Part shown: in pieces, positions 9,538 through 18,196 of the stretch
Layout of the letters: the number at the start of each line of letters is the position of its first letter
Numbering within the stretch: the first letter of the stretch is position 1
Origin: Pseudomonadota bacterium
GTDB taxonomy: Bacteria > Pseudomonadota > Alphaproteobacteria > Rhizobiales > Xanthobacteraceae
Assembly: GCA_023404675.1 (NCBI GenBank)
Contig: JAEYAW010000013.1
Span: 310,001-374,000, forward strand
DNA length: 64,000 nt
Direction of reading: 5' to 3'
Program-made: the position numbers and the translations under genes
The notes under the pieces: generated by a model
The model's input: only the letters and a program-made list of their open reading frames with translations
Told to the model about the DNA's origin: nothing
Database searches by the model: none

Positions 9538-9840
9538 CTACTTCTTGTCGATCGGCTCGTTCTTATCGATCGGCTCGCCGATCTTTTCCGGGGGAGCAGG
9601 CGGGAGCGCCGGCCGCGCCCCCGATTTCTGTGCCTCGGGATCGGGCCGCGCGGGCTGGGGCGCGGGGGTCGTGGGACGTGGCTCGTCCTTCCGGCCCTTG
9701 TCGTCGGGCGCGACGTTCCGTCCGGGCGGCGACACTGGCGGTGGGCTGGTCTGCGCCGACGCGACGGCGGGCATCGCGCAGATTGCCGTAACGAGGACCA
9801 TGCGGCCTACAAACCGGATGTGATTTATGATTTCAAGCAT
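9538..9840 (-). CDS. Small proline-rich secreted protein, unknown function
   Basis: This 100-residue protein has a clear signal peptide (hydrophobic residues about 10-27, cleavage near ASA-QT). The mature part is almost entirely proline, charged residues and alanine, ending in a repeated EPIDKNEPIDKK motif. It looks disordered. The gene converges with the giant RCC1 protein and ends only 13 bases from it. I do not recognise a family; low-complexity periplasmic proteins like this are common in Nitrobacteraceae. Confidence 0.55.
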   Translation of the reverse strand: MLEIINHIRFVGRMVLVTAICAMPAVASAQTSPPPVSPPGRNVAPDDKGRKDEPRPTTPAPQPARPDPEAQKSGARPALPPAPPEKIGEPIDKNEPIDKK

Positions 9841-9936
9841 GCGAGACTAACGGGGGCGATGGAGGCTTGTTCCGTCCCCGATGCCTTGTGCGCCGCGACA
9901 CCGCGACGCAAAGCAGAGCCGTGCGGCTTTGTGCCC

Positions 9937-10653
9937 TTAAACCTGCGTCGAGCTTTCCCAGGTCGCGTAGCGCACGCCCGGCACGCCTTCCAGGTCGGCC
10001 GCGACACGATCCAGATCGCCGGTGGATACCGTGGTGGGGACGAGCCGCGCGAGGATTTCGGATGCGTGTTCGTTGCGCGGCGTCACCTCGACATCGGCGA
10101 CCGGATACTGGGCGTTCTCCAGCTTCTGCACCAGAAGCTCCCGTACGTCGTCGAGGCGGCCGTTATCGACCGTGACCTTCATCTCGTAGGTGGCCTCGGC
10201 GGATTCCGCGCGCAGTGGAATGCGGTCGATGGCGTTCACCAGAGGCCGCAGCAGCGTGTTGCCGGCCAGCACGAAGGCCGTCACGGCCACCGCCTGCGCA
10301 ATAAGATCGCTGCCGGCGCACGCGCCGACCGCTGCCGAAGCCCAAAGCGTTGCGGCGGTATTCAGACCGCTGATGTTCTTGCCATCCTTCATGATGACGC
10401 CGGCGCCGAGAAAGCCGATGCCGGAGACAACATAGGCGATGACCCGTACCGCGCCCTCGGCGCCGGTGAGATGCATCGCGATGTCGACGAACGCGGCGGC
10501 ACTGACCGCGACCAGCACATTGGTGCGCAGACCTGCGGTGCGTAGCCGAAGCTGACGTTCAGCGCCGATGAGCGTCCCGAGAACGAATGCCGTCGCCAGG
10601 CTGATCAGCGTGTCGAAGAAATCGGCGGTCTGGATGGTGGCGAGGAAGCGCAT
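9937..10653 (-). CDS. MgtC/SapB family membrane protein
   Basis: The protein has 238 residues. The N-terminal half (about 1-135) has four to five membrane helices with the MgtC signatures (GTLIGAERQ near residue 27; GIGFLGAGVIMKDG near 80). The C-terminal half is a soluble ACT-like domain. MgtC proteins support growth at low magnesium and, in pathogens, modulate ATP synthase. The gene is transcribed leftward with no obvious partner. The family call is firm; the role in this organism is not shown. Confidence 0.9.
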   Translation of the reverse strand: MRFLATIQTADFFDTLISLATAFVLGTLIGAERQLRLRTAGLRTNVLVAVSAAAFVDIAMHLTGAEGAVRVIAYVVSGIGFLGAGVIMKDGKNISGLNTAATLWASAAVGACAGSDLIAQAVAVTAFVLAGNTLLRPLVNAIDRIPLRAESAEATYEMKVTVDNGRLDDVRELLVQKLENAQYPVADVEVTPRNEHASEILARLVPTTVSTGDLDRVAADLEGVPGVRYATWESSTQV

Positions 10654-10807
10654 GGAGCCCCGGCGGCTTCGGACAACGGTCCGCCGGGTTTAGCGCATGA
10701 CACTGGAAATTTGAATGGGGCGACGCCGCGCGGTCGACGCTGTTTCATACAGACGGGATGCGCGCCGGCAACGTGGCGCGTCCCGACATGACAAACAGAT
10801 GACGATC

Positions 10808-11827
10808 TTACAGTCGCAGCAAGCCCGCCGCGCCGTTCTCGCACGCGAAAGCGAGCAGGGTGCCCGCCTCGTTCCACGCCAGCCCGGTGACCGCGCCGCC
10901 CTCGTTGCGACGCACGAGAATCTCCGCGCCGTCCGAGAGACGAACCAGCAGCACCGCGCCGTCGCCATAGCCGGCGGCGAGGATATCCTGCTTCGGATGA
11001 CAGGCGACCACGCTCACCCGCGCGGTCAGCGGAGCCAGCATGCCGGGCTGCTTGCCCATCGGGCCGTCCTTGCTGGCGAACGGCCACAGGATCACGGTGT
11101 CCGCGCCGGAGGTGGCGAGCGCCTTGCCGCCCGCCGTCCACGACATCGACCGGACGCGGCCGGGATAGCCGGTCATGCGCATGTGCTTGGCGTCCGCCAG
11201 CCGCCAGCCGTGCAGCGCGGGCTCATGCATTGCGGTGACGAGAAAGCGGTTGTCGGGGCTGAACGTCACGCCGAGATGCGAGCCGGCCCATTCCAGCACC
11301 TCGGGCTTGCCCGCCATGTTGGGAAACCACAGCGTCGCGCCGCCATAATGAGCGATGGCGAGGCGCAGGCCCTTCGGCGCGAAGGCGAGGCCGCCCACGG
11401 TGGACGGCGCGTCGAAGCTCTTCGGCTCGCCGCGTGCGGTGAGCACGTTCGCACTCTTGCCGGCCGACCACGCCACCGCGCCGTCCGGATGCAGCGCGAC
11501 GTTGTCGATCCAGCGCCGCTTCGGATCGGTGGCGAGGGTTGTGACGGCGCCCTTGCCGTCCAGCGCCACTACGCGTCCGTCATCGGTGCCGATCACGACG
11601 CGGCCGCCGTCGCTGGCCGCGCACAGCACTCCGGCCTCGGCGATGGAGACGATCTGCGCCGTGCCGTCCGGCGCGACGAGATCGCAGGTGTCCTCGCCGC
11701 CGACGAACGCGGCGGTGTCGCCAAGGAAATGCACCGCGTTGGCGGGGCGGCTGAGCGTGGTCTTCACCACGCGGTCGGTCACGGAGACGATGGTGTCTTC
11801 GTGAGGAGGCTCGAAGTCCGTGGTCAT
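10808..11827 (-). CDS. Cytoplasmic WD40-repeat protein of the zinc operon
   Basis: The 339-residue protein is built of WD40-like repeats through its whole length (for example LAFAPKGLRLAIAH, VTFSPDNRFLVTA, MSWTAGGKALATSGAD, VVACHPKQDILAAGYGDG), enough for one seven-bladed propeller. It has no signal peptide. The start ATG (11825-11827) overlaps the stop of the upstream CobW-type gene in an ATGA, so the two are translationally coupled and at the end of the zinc operon. AztD, a beta-propeller zinc chaperone in some Alphaproteobacteria, is periplasmic; this one appears cytoplasmic. A role in zinc handling with the GTPase is inferred from position only. Confidence 0.8.
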   Translation of the reverse strand: MTTDFEPPHEDTIVSVTDRVVKTTLSRPANAVHFLGDTAAFVGGEDTCDLVAPDGTAQIVSIAEAGVLCAASDGGRVVIGTDDGRVVALDGKGAVTTLATDPKRRWIDNVALHPDGAVAWSAGKSANVLTARGEPKSFDAPSTVGGLAFAPKGLRLAIAHYGGATLWFPNMAGKPEVLEWAGSHLGVTFSPDNRFLVTAMHEPALHGWRLADAKHMRMTGYPGRVRSMSWTAGGKALATSGADTVILWPFASKDGPMGKQPGMLAPLTARVSVVACHPKQDILAAGYGDGAVLLVRLSDGAEILVRRNEGGAVTGLAWNEAGTLLAFACENGAAGLLRL

Positions 11828-12873
11828 GCCGCGATGCACTTCGCAAAGCCGTCGCGGATCAGTTGCTCGGGCAGTTCGCGGCCGATGAACACGAGGCGGC
11901 TGACGCGCTCCTCGCCCGGCTTCCACTGCCGCTGGTGGTCGCCTTCCAGCATCATGTGCACGCCCTGGAAGACGTAGCGGTCGTCGTCGTCCTTGAACGA
12001 CAGGATGCCCTTGGAGCGCAGGATCTTCTGGCCCTCGGCCGCCACCAGTCCCTGCAGCCACGGCATGAACCTGTTCGGATCGAGCGGCGTCGTCGTGGAC
12101 AGCGACAGCGACTGCATGTCCTCGTCGTGATAGTGCTTCAGCCCGCCATGATCGTGGTAATGATGGTGGCCGTGATCATGGTCATGATCGTGGTGGTGAT
12201 GATCGTGATCGTCGCCGGCTTCGAGGAAATCCGGCTCGATCTCCATGATGCGGTCGAGATCGAACGCGTTGCGCTCCAGCACGTCGGCGAGTTCAACCTT
12301 GCAGCGCTCGGTGCGGATCAGCCGCGCGTAAGGGTTGATAGCGCGGATGCGGGCCTCGACCTCGGACAGTTCGCCCTTGGAGACGAGATCGGTCTTGTTG
12401 AGCACGATCACGTCGGCGAAGGCGATCTGATTCTTGGCCTCCGGCGCGTCCTTGAGGCGGTCGCTGAGCCACTTGGCGTCGGCAACCGTGACCACGGCGT
12501 CGAGCTTGGCGTTCTTCTGCACGTCCTCGTCGACAAAGAAGGTCTGCGCGACCGGGGCGGGATCGGCCAGCCCCGTCGTCTCCACGATGATGGCGTCGAA
12601 CTTGCCGCGCCGCTTCATCAGCCCGTCCATGATGCGCACGAGATCGCCGCGCACGGTGCAGCAGATGCAGCCGTTGTTCATCTCGAACACTTCCTCGTCG
12701 GCGCCGATGATGAGGTCGTTGTCGATGCCGATCTCGCCGAACTCGTTGACGATCACCGCGTATTTCTTGCCGTGGTTCTCGCTGAGGATGCGGTTCAGCA
12801 GCGTGGTCTTGCCGGCGCCGAGATAGCCGGTCAGCACGGTTACGGGGATTTTGTCGGCGGACGTTGCGGTCAT
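11824..12873 (-). CDS. CobW/ZigA-type GTPase, probable zinc metallochaperone
   Basis: The 349-residue protein is a G3E-family GTPase. Visible motifs are Walker A GYLGAGKTT (16-24), the metal-binding CICC (69-72) that defines the zinc-chaperone branch, a switch region ETTGLADPAP, and the guanine specificity motif NKTD. A histidine/aspartate-rich loop (about residues 218-252) separates the GTPase domain from the C-terminal CobW_C domain. Such proteins deliver zinc to client enzymes under limitation. It lies 51 bases after znuA and overlaps the WD40 gene, so it belongs to the Zur-controlled operon. Cobalt (CobW proper) is less likely, as no cobalamin genes are nearby. Confidence 0.9.
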   Translation of the reverse strand: MTATSADKIPVTVLTGYLGAGKTTLLNRILSENHGKKYAVIVNEFGEIGIDNDLIIGADEEVFEMNNGCICCTVRGDLVRIMDGLMKRRGKFDAIIVETTGLADPAPVAQTFFVDEDVQKNAKLDAVVTVADAKWLSDRLKDAPEAKNQIAFADVIVLNKTDLVSKGELSEVEARIRAINPYARLIRTERCKVELADVLERNAFDLDRIMEIEPDFLEAGDDHDHHHHDHDHDHGHHHYHDHGGLKHYHDEDMQSLSLSTTTPLDPNRFMPWLQGLVAAEGQKILRSKGILSFKDDDDRYVFQGVHMMLEGDHQRQWKPGEERVSRLVFIGRELPEQLIRDGFAKCIAA

Positions 12874-12924
12874 CGGACAGTCTCACGAGGGGAGCCGCGA
12901 AGCGGCAAAGGGATGTGCCGGCGG

Positions 12925-13809
12925 TTAGTCGGCCAGCGCCTGGGTCAGGGCCTTTATATTGTGCCTGACCATGTCGATGTAAGTGGGGGCCTCGCCCTTT
13001 TCGCCGGTCAGGGCGTCCGTGAACAGCGTGCCGCCGACCTTCGCGCCGGTTTCGGCGGCGATTCGGCGGATCAGGCGGGGGTCGGAGACGTTTTCGAGGA
13101 ACACAGCCGGAACCTTCTGCGCCCGGATCTGGGTGATGATCCGGGCGACGTCCCGGGCGCTGGCCTCGGATTCGGTCGAGACGCCCTGCGGCGCGATGAA
13201 GTCGATGCCGTAGGCGGCGGCGAAATAGCCGAAGGCGTCGTGGGTCGAGATCACTTTGCGCCGCTCCGGCGGAATTTTCGCCACCGCCTCGCGGACCTCG
13301 CGGTCCAGCGCATCGAGTTTGGCGAGGTAAGCGTCGGTATTGGCGCGGTAGGCCGCCGTCCCGTCGGGATCGGCCGCGATCAACGCGTCGCGGATATTGG
13401 TCGCATAGACTTTTGCGTTGGCCACCGATTGCCAGGCATGGGGATCGAGCGAGCCGTCCTCGCGGCGCGGCGTGATGCCCTCGCTCGCCACCGCCGTCAT
13501 GGCCTTGAGGCCATCGCGGCTGGCGGCTCCGATCAATCGCGGCAGCCAGCCCTCGAAGCCGAGGCCGTTGACGATCACGAGCTGGGCGGTCGACACGGCC
13601 TTCGCATCGGCGGGGCTTGGCGTGTAGACGTGGGAGTCGCCGTCCGGTCCCACCAGCGACGTGACGCTGACGCGGCCCGCGCCGACATTGCTCGCGATGT
13701 CCGCCAGGATCGAGAAACTCGCCACCACGGGAATCCGCTCGGCCGCATGCAGCGGCGTCAGCCACACCATCATCAGACCCGCGAGCAGTGTCCGGCGCTT
13801 CATCGGCAT
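12925..13809 (-). CDS. znuA: Zinc/manganese ABC transporter substrate-binding protein (ZnuA-like)
   Basis: The 294-residue cluster 9 (A-I) metal-binding protein has an N-terminal signal peptide (about 1-23). Probable metal ligands are H60 (DSHVYTP), H in DPHAW (about 122) and H in STHDAFGY (about 191), plus an acidic residue near 270. It lacks the long histidine-rich loop of enterobacterial ZnuA, so on sequence alone it could bind zinc or manganese. The perfect Zur-type site upstream of the operon and the downstream CICC GTPase favour zinc. It is separated by 4 bases from znuB. Confidence 0.88.
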   Translation of the reverse strand: MPMKRRTLLAGLMMVWLTPLHAAERIPVVASFSILADIASNVGAGRVSVTSLVGPDGDSHVYTPSPADAKAVSTAQLVIVNGLGFEGWLPRLIGAASRDGLKAMTAVASEGITPRREDGSLDPHAWQSVANAKVYATNIRDALIAADPDGTAAYRANTDAYLAKLDALDREVREAVAKIPPERRKVISTHDAFGYFAAAYGIDFIAPQGVSTESEASARDVARIITQIRAQKVPAVFLENVSDPRLIRRIAAETGAKVGGTLFTDALTGEKGEAPTYIDMVRHNIKALTQALAD

Positions 13810-13813
13810 CTCC

Positions 13814-14683
13814 TCAAGCTTCCAGATGGCGGCCGGGAAACAGCCGCCGCGCCAGTCCGCCGACCGGGCCGATCACCAGCGACACGAGATAGGTGATCGC
13901 GGCCACCAGAATGATGGCGGGACCGGACGGCACGCGCGTCTGGAACGACAGCACCAGTCCGAAATAGCCCGACAGCGCGGCGACGATCACCGCGATCACG
14001 ATCATGCCGGTGACGTCGCGCGCCCAGAATCGTGCGATGCCGGCCGGCAGGATCATCAGCCCCACCGCCAGCAGCGTGCCGAGCGCATGAAAGCCGTTGA
14101 CGAGATTGATCACGACCAGCGCGAGAAACGCCAGATGCGCGGGCGCGCCGGCGCGGCTGACGGTGCGCAGGAACAGCGGGTCGACGCATTCGATCAGCAG
14201 CGGGCGGTAGATCACCGCGAGCGCCACCAGCGTCAGGGTCGCATTGAAGGCGATCACGTAAAGCGTCTGGTCGTCGAGGGCGAGGATATTGCCGAACAGC
14301 ACGTGCAGCAGGTCGATATTGGTTCCCTTGACCGACACGATGGTAACGCCGAGCGCGAGCGAGACGAGATAGAAGGCCGCCAGCGAGGCATCCTCCTTCA
14401 GTTCGGTGACGCGCGCGACGAGTCCGGCGAGGATCGCCACGGCAAACCCCGCGACGAGGCCGCCGATGGTCATCGCGAACAGGCTGAGGCCGGAGAGCAG
14501 GAAGCCGATCGCCGCGCCCGGCAGGATCGCGTGCGCCATGGCGTCGCCGACGAGGCTCATCCGGCGCAGCATCAGGAACACGCCGATCGGCGCGCCGCCG
14601 AGCGCCAGCGCGACGATGCCGGCCAGCGCGCGGCGCATGAATTCGAAGTCGACGAACGGCGCGACGAGAATATCGTAGGGCAT
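13814..14683 (-). CDS. znuB: Zinc ABC transporter permease (ZnuB-like)
   Basis: The 289-residue polytopic inner-membrane protein has about eight hydrophobic segments and is typical of the ABC-3 metal permease family (GVFLMLRRMSLVGDAMAHA near the N-terminus; GTLLAVGLMILPAG near the C-terminus). It forms the channel of the importer with ZnuC and receives metal from ZnuA. It lies 10 bases after znuC and 4 bases before znuA. Confidence 0.92.
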   Translation of the reverse strand: MPYDILVAPFVDFEFMRRALAGIVALALGGAPIGVFLMLRRMSLVGDAMAHAILPGAAIGFLLSGLSLFAMTIGGLVAGFAVAILAGLVARVTELKEDASLAAFYLVSLALGVTIVSVKGTNIDLLHVLFGNILALDDQTLYVIAFNATLTLVALAVIYRPLLIECVDPLFLRTVSRAGAPAHLAFLALVVINLVNGFHALGTLLAVGLMILPAGIARFWARDVTGMIVIAVIVAALSGYFGLVLSFQTRVPSGPAIILVAAITYLVSLVIGPVGGLARRLFPGRHLEA

Positions 14684-14693
14684 TGGCCGTCGC

Positions 14694-15443
14694 TCAGGCG
14701 GCCTGCGCGGGCGCGGCGCACGCTGCGGCCTCGTCGTCGAACGCTTCGCACATGGTGCGGGCGGCCGCGAAATTGTCGGTGGTCAGCACGCTCGCCGCCG
14801 GGCCCCAGGCCACGGCGCGGCGGGCCAGCAGCAGCACCTCGGGGAAATGCGTGCGCACCATCTCCATGTCGTGCAGCGCAGCCAGCACCGTCCGTCCCTC
14901 GCCGTGCAGGCGGTGCACGATGGCGAGAAGATCTTCGGTCGTTCGCGTATCGATGGCGTTGAACGGCTCGTCCAGCACGATCAGCCGCGCATCCTGCAGC
15001 AGCATGCGCGCGAACAGCAGGCGCTGCATCTGGCCGCCGGACAGCGTGCCGATATTGCGCCGCTCGAATCCGGTCAGCCCGACCGCCGCGACCGCGCGGG
15101 CGATCCGCTCGCGGCCGGACCGGCCGATAGTGCCGAATGCGCCGGTCTGGTGCCACAGACCGGTGCCGGCGAAGTCGGACACCGAAATCGGAAAGCTGCG
15201 GTCGATATCAGACACCTGCGGCAGGTAGGCGAGGTCGCGGTTCGTGGTGCCGGATCGCACGATGGTTCCGGACAGCGGCCGGAGCAGCCCGACAAGGCCT
15301 CGGAACAGGGTCGATTTACCGGCCCCGTTGGGGCCGACGACCGCGAGCAGGGCGCCCTCCGCGATCTCGCCGCTGAGGTGGTGGATTGCCGGATGCCGGT
15401 CGTAGCCCAGCGTTACGTCTTCAAATTTAACAAGCGATTTCAT
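14694..15443 (-). CDS. znuC: Zinc ABC transporter ATP-binding protein (ZnuC-like)
   Basis: The 249-residue ABC ATPase has Walker A GPNGAGKST (37-45), a Q-loop after LAYLPQV, the ABC signature LSGGQMQR, Walker B LIVLDEP and the H-loop in LAALHDM. It powers the zinc importer at the cytoplasmic face. It is the second gene of the operon, 4 bases after the small histidine-rich gene and 10 bases before znuB. The alanine/cysteine-rich tail (last about 15 residues) is unremarkable. Confidence 0.93.
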   Translation of the reverse strand: MKSLVKFEDVTLGYDRHPAIHHLSGEIAEGALLAVVGPNGAGKSTLFRGLVGLLRPLSGTIVRSGTTNRDLAYLPQVSDIDRSFPISVSDFAGTGLWHQTGAFGTIGRSGRERIARAVAAVGLTGFERRNIGTLSGGQMQRLLFARMLLQDARLIVLDEPFNAIDTRTTEDLLAIVHRLHGEGRTVLAALHDMEMVRTHFPEVLLLARRAVAWGPAASVLTTDNFAAARTMCEAFDDEAAACAAPAQAA

Positions 15444-15447
15444 CGGA

Positions 15448-15648
15448 TTACCTCGTGACCGCCCACACCAGCGCCCACAGCGCCGCGCTCACGGCCAGCG
15501 CCGCGAGCAGCCGGACCGGCATGCCGAGCGCGAGGATCGAGCATCCTTCCGGCTGCGGCGGATGCGGCGCGACGCCGTGATGATGCCCATGCGCGCCATG
15601 ATCGTGGCTGTCATCGTGAGCATGGGCGTGGACATGGGCGGGCGGCAT
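15448..15648 (-). CDS. Histidine-rich single-span membrane peptide, first gene of the zinc operon
   Basis: The 66-residue protein has a histidine/aspartate-rich N-terminal half (13 His in the first 30 residues, HxH and HDH patterns), a short proline segment, and one C-terminal membrane helix (about 43-64). It starts 34 bases from the Zur-type palindrome and ends 4 bases before znuC, so it is the first gene of the operon. A zinc-buffering or zinc-passing role at the membrane is an inference. The gene is small and its ribosome binding site is weak, but the composition and position make it convincing. Confidence 0.75.
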   Translation of the reverse strand: MPPAHVHAHAHDDSHDHGAHGHHHGVAPHPPQPEGCSILALGMPVRLLAALAVSAALWALVWAVTR

Positions 15649-15682
15649 GACTGGCTTTCGCGCGGAGGTTCGAGCAAACTAT

Positions 15683-15697
15683 TGTTATAGTATAACA
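15683..15697 (-). promoter_or_regulatory. Zur-type operator of the zinc operon
   Basis: TGTTATA-G-TATAACA is a perfect palindrome with 7-base arms, matching the alphaproteobacterial Zur box pattern (core TGTTATANTATAACA). It lies 35 bases upstream of the first operon gene, where a repressor would cover the promoter. A/T richness here contrasts with the GC-rich surroundings. Confidence 0.9.
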
Positions 15698-15776
15698 TTC
15701 GCGCGGCAAGGCTCAAGGCTGCATCGCCGAAACCTCGTCGAGATGGGGTCCGGGGCGGGATTTGCCGTCCGACGTC

Positions 15777-16151
15777 TCAGCTCAGATGCCTGACGATGGC
15801 CATGCCTGCGATCAGGCCAACCAGCCCGAGCACGACGGACCCTGCGATGTAGAGCGCCGCAAGCACGGTCTCGCCGCGCTGGAACAGCGTGACGCTGTCG
15901 AGCGAGAAGGTCGAGAAGGTCGTGTAGCCCCCGAGGATGCCGGTCATGACGAACAGCCGCCACGGCTGCGCCGCGTTGCCCTTGAAGGCGAGGTAGCCCG
16001 CGATCAGGCCCATCACCAGCGAGCCGGTGACGTTGATGATGAAGGTTCCGGCCGGAAAGCCGGTCCCGAACAGCCGCGCGGCCGTCACGTTGACCGCGTG
16101 CCGCAGGCAGGTGCCGAGACCGCCGCCGAGGAAAACCAGAAGATAGTTCAT
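15777..16151 (-). CDS. crcB: Fluoride ion channel CrcB/Fluc
   Basis: The 124-residue protein has four membrane helices. Diagnostic motifs are GGGLGTCLRH near the N-terminus, FIINVTGSLVMG (about 45-56) with the conserved Asn, and GGYTTFSTFSLD (about 75-86), the Phe-box of the fluoride pore. It works as a dual-topology dimer that exports fluoride. The start ATG 16151 gives the family-typical N-terminus; longer readings upstream have no membrane segment. No fluoride riboswitch was recognised in the 110 bases ahead of it. Confidence 0.93.
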   Translation of the reverse strand: MNYLLVFLGGGLGTCLRHAVNVTAARLFGTGFPAGTFIINVTGSLVMGLIAGYLAFKGNAAQPWRLFVMTGILGGYTTFSTFSLDSVTLFQRGETVLAALYIAGSVVLGLVGLIAGMAIVRHLS

Positions 16152-16204
16152 GCCGAACCCAATCGCTGCCGAGGCCGAAGTCGTTGAACAGGCGCGAAAA
16201 CAAC

Positions 16205-16233
16205 AATGGCCGGACGCGAGGCGCCCGGCCATT
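16205..16233 (-). terminator. Intrinsic terminator of sodB
   Basis: AATGGCCGG and CCGGCCATT form a 9-base-pair stem 30 bases after the sodB stop. In the sodB direction it is followed by GTTGTTTTC, a T-rich tail, as expected of an intrinsic terminator. Confidence 0.75.
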
Positions 16234-16262
16234 CGGAAAATCACGGGGCGAGACCCCGGCCG

Positions 16263-16862
16263 TTACACGGCCTTGGAATACAGTTCCTCGACGTATTCCC
16301 AGTTCACGAGGTTCTCAACGAACGCCTTGAGATAGTCGGGGCGGCGATTGCGATAGTCGATGTAGTAGGAATGCTCCCACACGTCGACGCCGAGGATCGG
16401 CACCGCGCCGGAGACCAGCGGGCTCTCGCCGTTCGGCGTCTTGGCGATTTCGAGCTTGCCATTCTTGACTGCGAGCCAGGCCCAGCCCGAGCCGAACTGG
16501 CCGACGCCGGCGGCGATGAAGTCGTCCTTGAACTTGGCGTAGCCGCCGAGATCCTCGTCGATCTTCTTGGCGAGCGCGCCCGGCAGCTTGTCGCCGCCGC
16601 CATTCGGCTTCATCCAGTTCCAGAAATGGAGATGGTTGTAGTGCTGGCCGGCATTGTTGAAGACCGCCGGGTTCTTGCCGAACGAGGCCTTCACGATGTC
16701 TTCGAGCGACTTGCCCTCGAACTCGGTGCCCTTGATGGCGTTGTTGCCGTTGGTGACGTAGGCCTGATGATGCTTGTCGTGGTGATACTCAAGCGTTTCC
16801 TTGGACATGTAGGGGCCAAGGGCATCATGGGCGTAAGGCAGTGCAGGCAGGGTGAAGGTCAT
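16263..16862 (-). CDS. sodB: Superoxide dismutase, iron type
   Basis: The 199-residue protein is a Fe/Mn superoxide dismutase that converts superoxide to peroxide and oxygen. Metal ligands are visible: His 27 (EYHHDKHHQAYV), the His in NHLHFWNW, and Asp and His in DVWEHSYYIDY. The segment NNAGQHYNH places a glutamine where iron enzymes have it, and there is no manganese-type GGG pattern, which favours iron; a cambialistic enzyme is possible. It has no signal peptide, so it is cytoplasmic. The gene has its own terminator. Confidence 0.95.
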   Translation of the reverse strand: MTFTLPALPYAHDALGPYMSKETLEYHHDKHHQAYVTNGNNAIKGTEFEGKSLEDIVKASFGKNPAVFNNAGQHYNHLHFWNWMKPNGGGDKLPGALAKKIDEDLGGYAKFKDDFIAAGVGQFGSGWAWLAVKNGKLEIAKTPNGESPLVSGAVPILGVDVWEHSYYIDYRNRRPDYLKAFVENLVNWEYVEELYSKAV

Positions 16863-16957
16863 GGGCTGTCGTCCGCAATTGGGGGGATTGATCTAACCGC
16901 GAGCGTTATAGAAGGTTCCTTGGCCCGGCACCAGCCGCCATGGCAGCGGCCGTGCCG

Positions 16958-18196
16958 TCATGCCGCGCTCGGCACGGCTGCGATAGTGTCGCGGCGCGCC
17001 GGAGGGCGCACATTCATCATCAGCTGGAAGACGCCTGCGATCAATCCGATCACCACGGCCGCCTGCCAGGCGCGATCGTAGCTGCCGAGGTAATCGTAGA
17101 TCAGGCCGCCGCCCCACGCGCCGATGAACGAGCCGACCTGATGGCTGAAGAAGGCGATGCCGGTGAGCGTCGCCATGTAGCGCAGGCCGAACAGGTGCGC
17201 GACGAGGCCGTTCACCAGCGGCACGACACCGAGCCAGAGCGAACCCATCACCGCCGCGAACACCATGGTCGAGACCGGAGTGGCGGGAAAGTAGAAGTAG
17301 GCGGCCACGGCGACGGACCGCGCGATGTAGACGCCGCCCAGCAGGTATTGCTTCGGGTAGCGGTCGCCGAGCCATCCGAAAGCATACGAGCCCAGCATGT
17401 TGAACAGGCCGATCAGCGCCAGCGCGGTGGCGCCGAGCGAGGGATCGAGGCCGCAGATCGCGAGATAGTTCGGCAGATGCGTGGTGATGAAGACGAGTTG
17501 CAGCCCGCAGACGAAGAACGCGAGCGCCATCACCACGTAGCCGGAATGACCGAGCGCCGATTGCAGCACGTCGCCGAATCGCTGCGGATTGTCGTCCACG
17601 CGGTCAATCTCGATCCTGTCGGCTCCGCCCGCGAACAGGGCGCATGGCAGCATCACGGCGGCCAGTCCGATAAAGCCGACGAGCGCCATCTGCCAGCCGG
17701 AGGTCGAGATCAGCGCCTGCGCCAGCGGCGAGGCGATCACGAGGCCGAACGAGCCGGCCGCCGACACCGCGCCCATGGCGACGGTGCGCCGTGCGGGCGA
17801 CACGGTGCGCGAGGTGATGGTCATGGTGATGCTGGCCGCGGTGCACGACAATGCGATGCCGATGCAGATGCCGAGACCGAGCGTAAACATCAGCGCCGAA
17901 CCTGCGACCATCATCACGATGAGGCCGGCCGCGTAGACGATGACGCCGGTGACCATGACCCAGCGCGTGCCGTAGCGATCAGCCCACAAGCCGATCGCGG
18001 GTTGGGTGAGGCCCCACACGATATTCTGAATGGCGGTGGCGAGCGAGAAGTCGGCTGCGGTAAGACCGACGTCCTGAATGATGGAGGGCTGAAACAGGCC
18101 GAAACTCTGCCGCATGCCCATCGCCAGGCTGAGCAGCACGGACGCGCCGACCAGAATCGACCACTTCTGGAACGTGTTGAGTTCCGCTGCCCGCAC
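16958..18196 (-). CDS. MFS transporter, anion-antiporter-like
   Basis: The 412-residue protein has twelve predicted membrane segments and MFS loop motifs (GLWADRYGTRWVM after TM2; FGWLGDRYPKQYL after TM8). It resembles the oxalate/formate antiporter and monocarboxylate-like branch. The GTG at 18194-18196 was chosen because GGAGG lies 6 bases upstream and the longer reading is not hydrophobic. The substrate is unknown. The gene is divergent from the DUF2147 gene with a shared 206-bp promoter region. Confidence 0.85.
   Translation of the reverse strand: MRAAELNTFQKWSILVGASVLLSLAMGMRQSFGLFQPSIIQDVGLTAADFSLATAIQNIVWGLTQPAIGLWADRYGTRWVMVTGVIVYAAGLIVMMVAGSALMFTLGLGICIGIALSCTAASITMTITSRTVSPARRTVAMGAVSAAGSFGLVIASPLAQALISTSGWQMALVGFIGLAAVMLPCALFAGGADRIEIDRVDDNPQRFGDVLQSALGHSGYVVMALAFFVCGLQLVFITTHLPNYLAICGLDPSLGATALALIGLFNMLGSYAFGWLGDRYPKQYLLGGVYIARSVAVAAYFYFPATPVSTMVFAAVMGSLWLGVVPLVNGLVAHLFGLRYMATLTGIAFFSHQVGSFIGAWGGGLIYDYLGSYDRAWQAAVVIGLIAGVFQLMMNVRPPARRDTIAAVPSAA

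Noticed and set aside
16152..16262. Fluoride riboswitch ahead of crcB
   Set aside because: I looked for the conserved pseudoknot pattern and did not see it; the hairpin present belongs to the sodB terminator.
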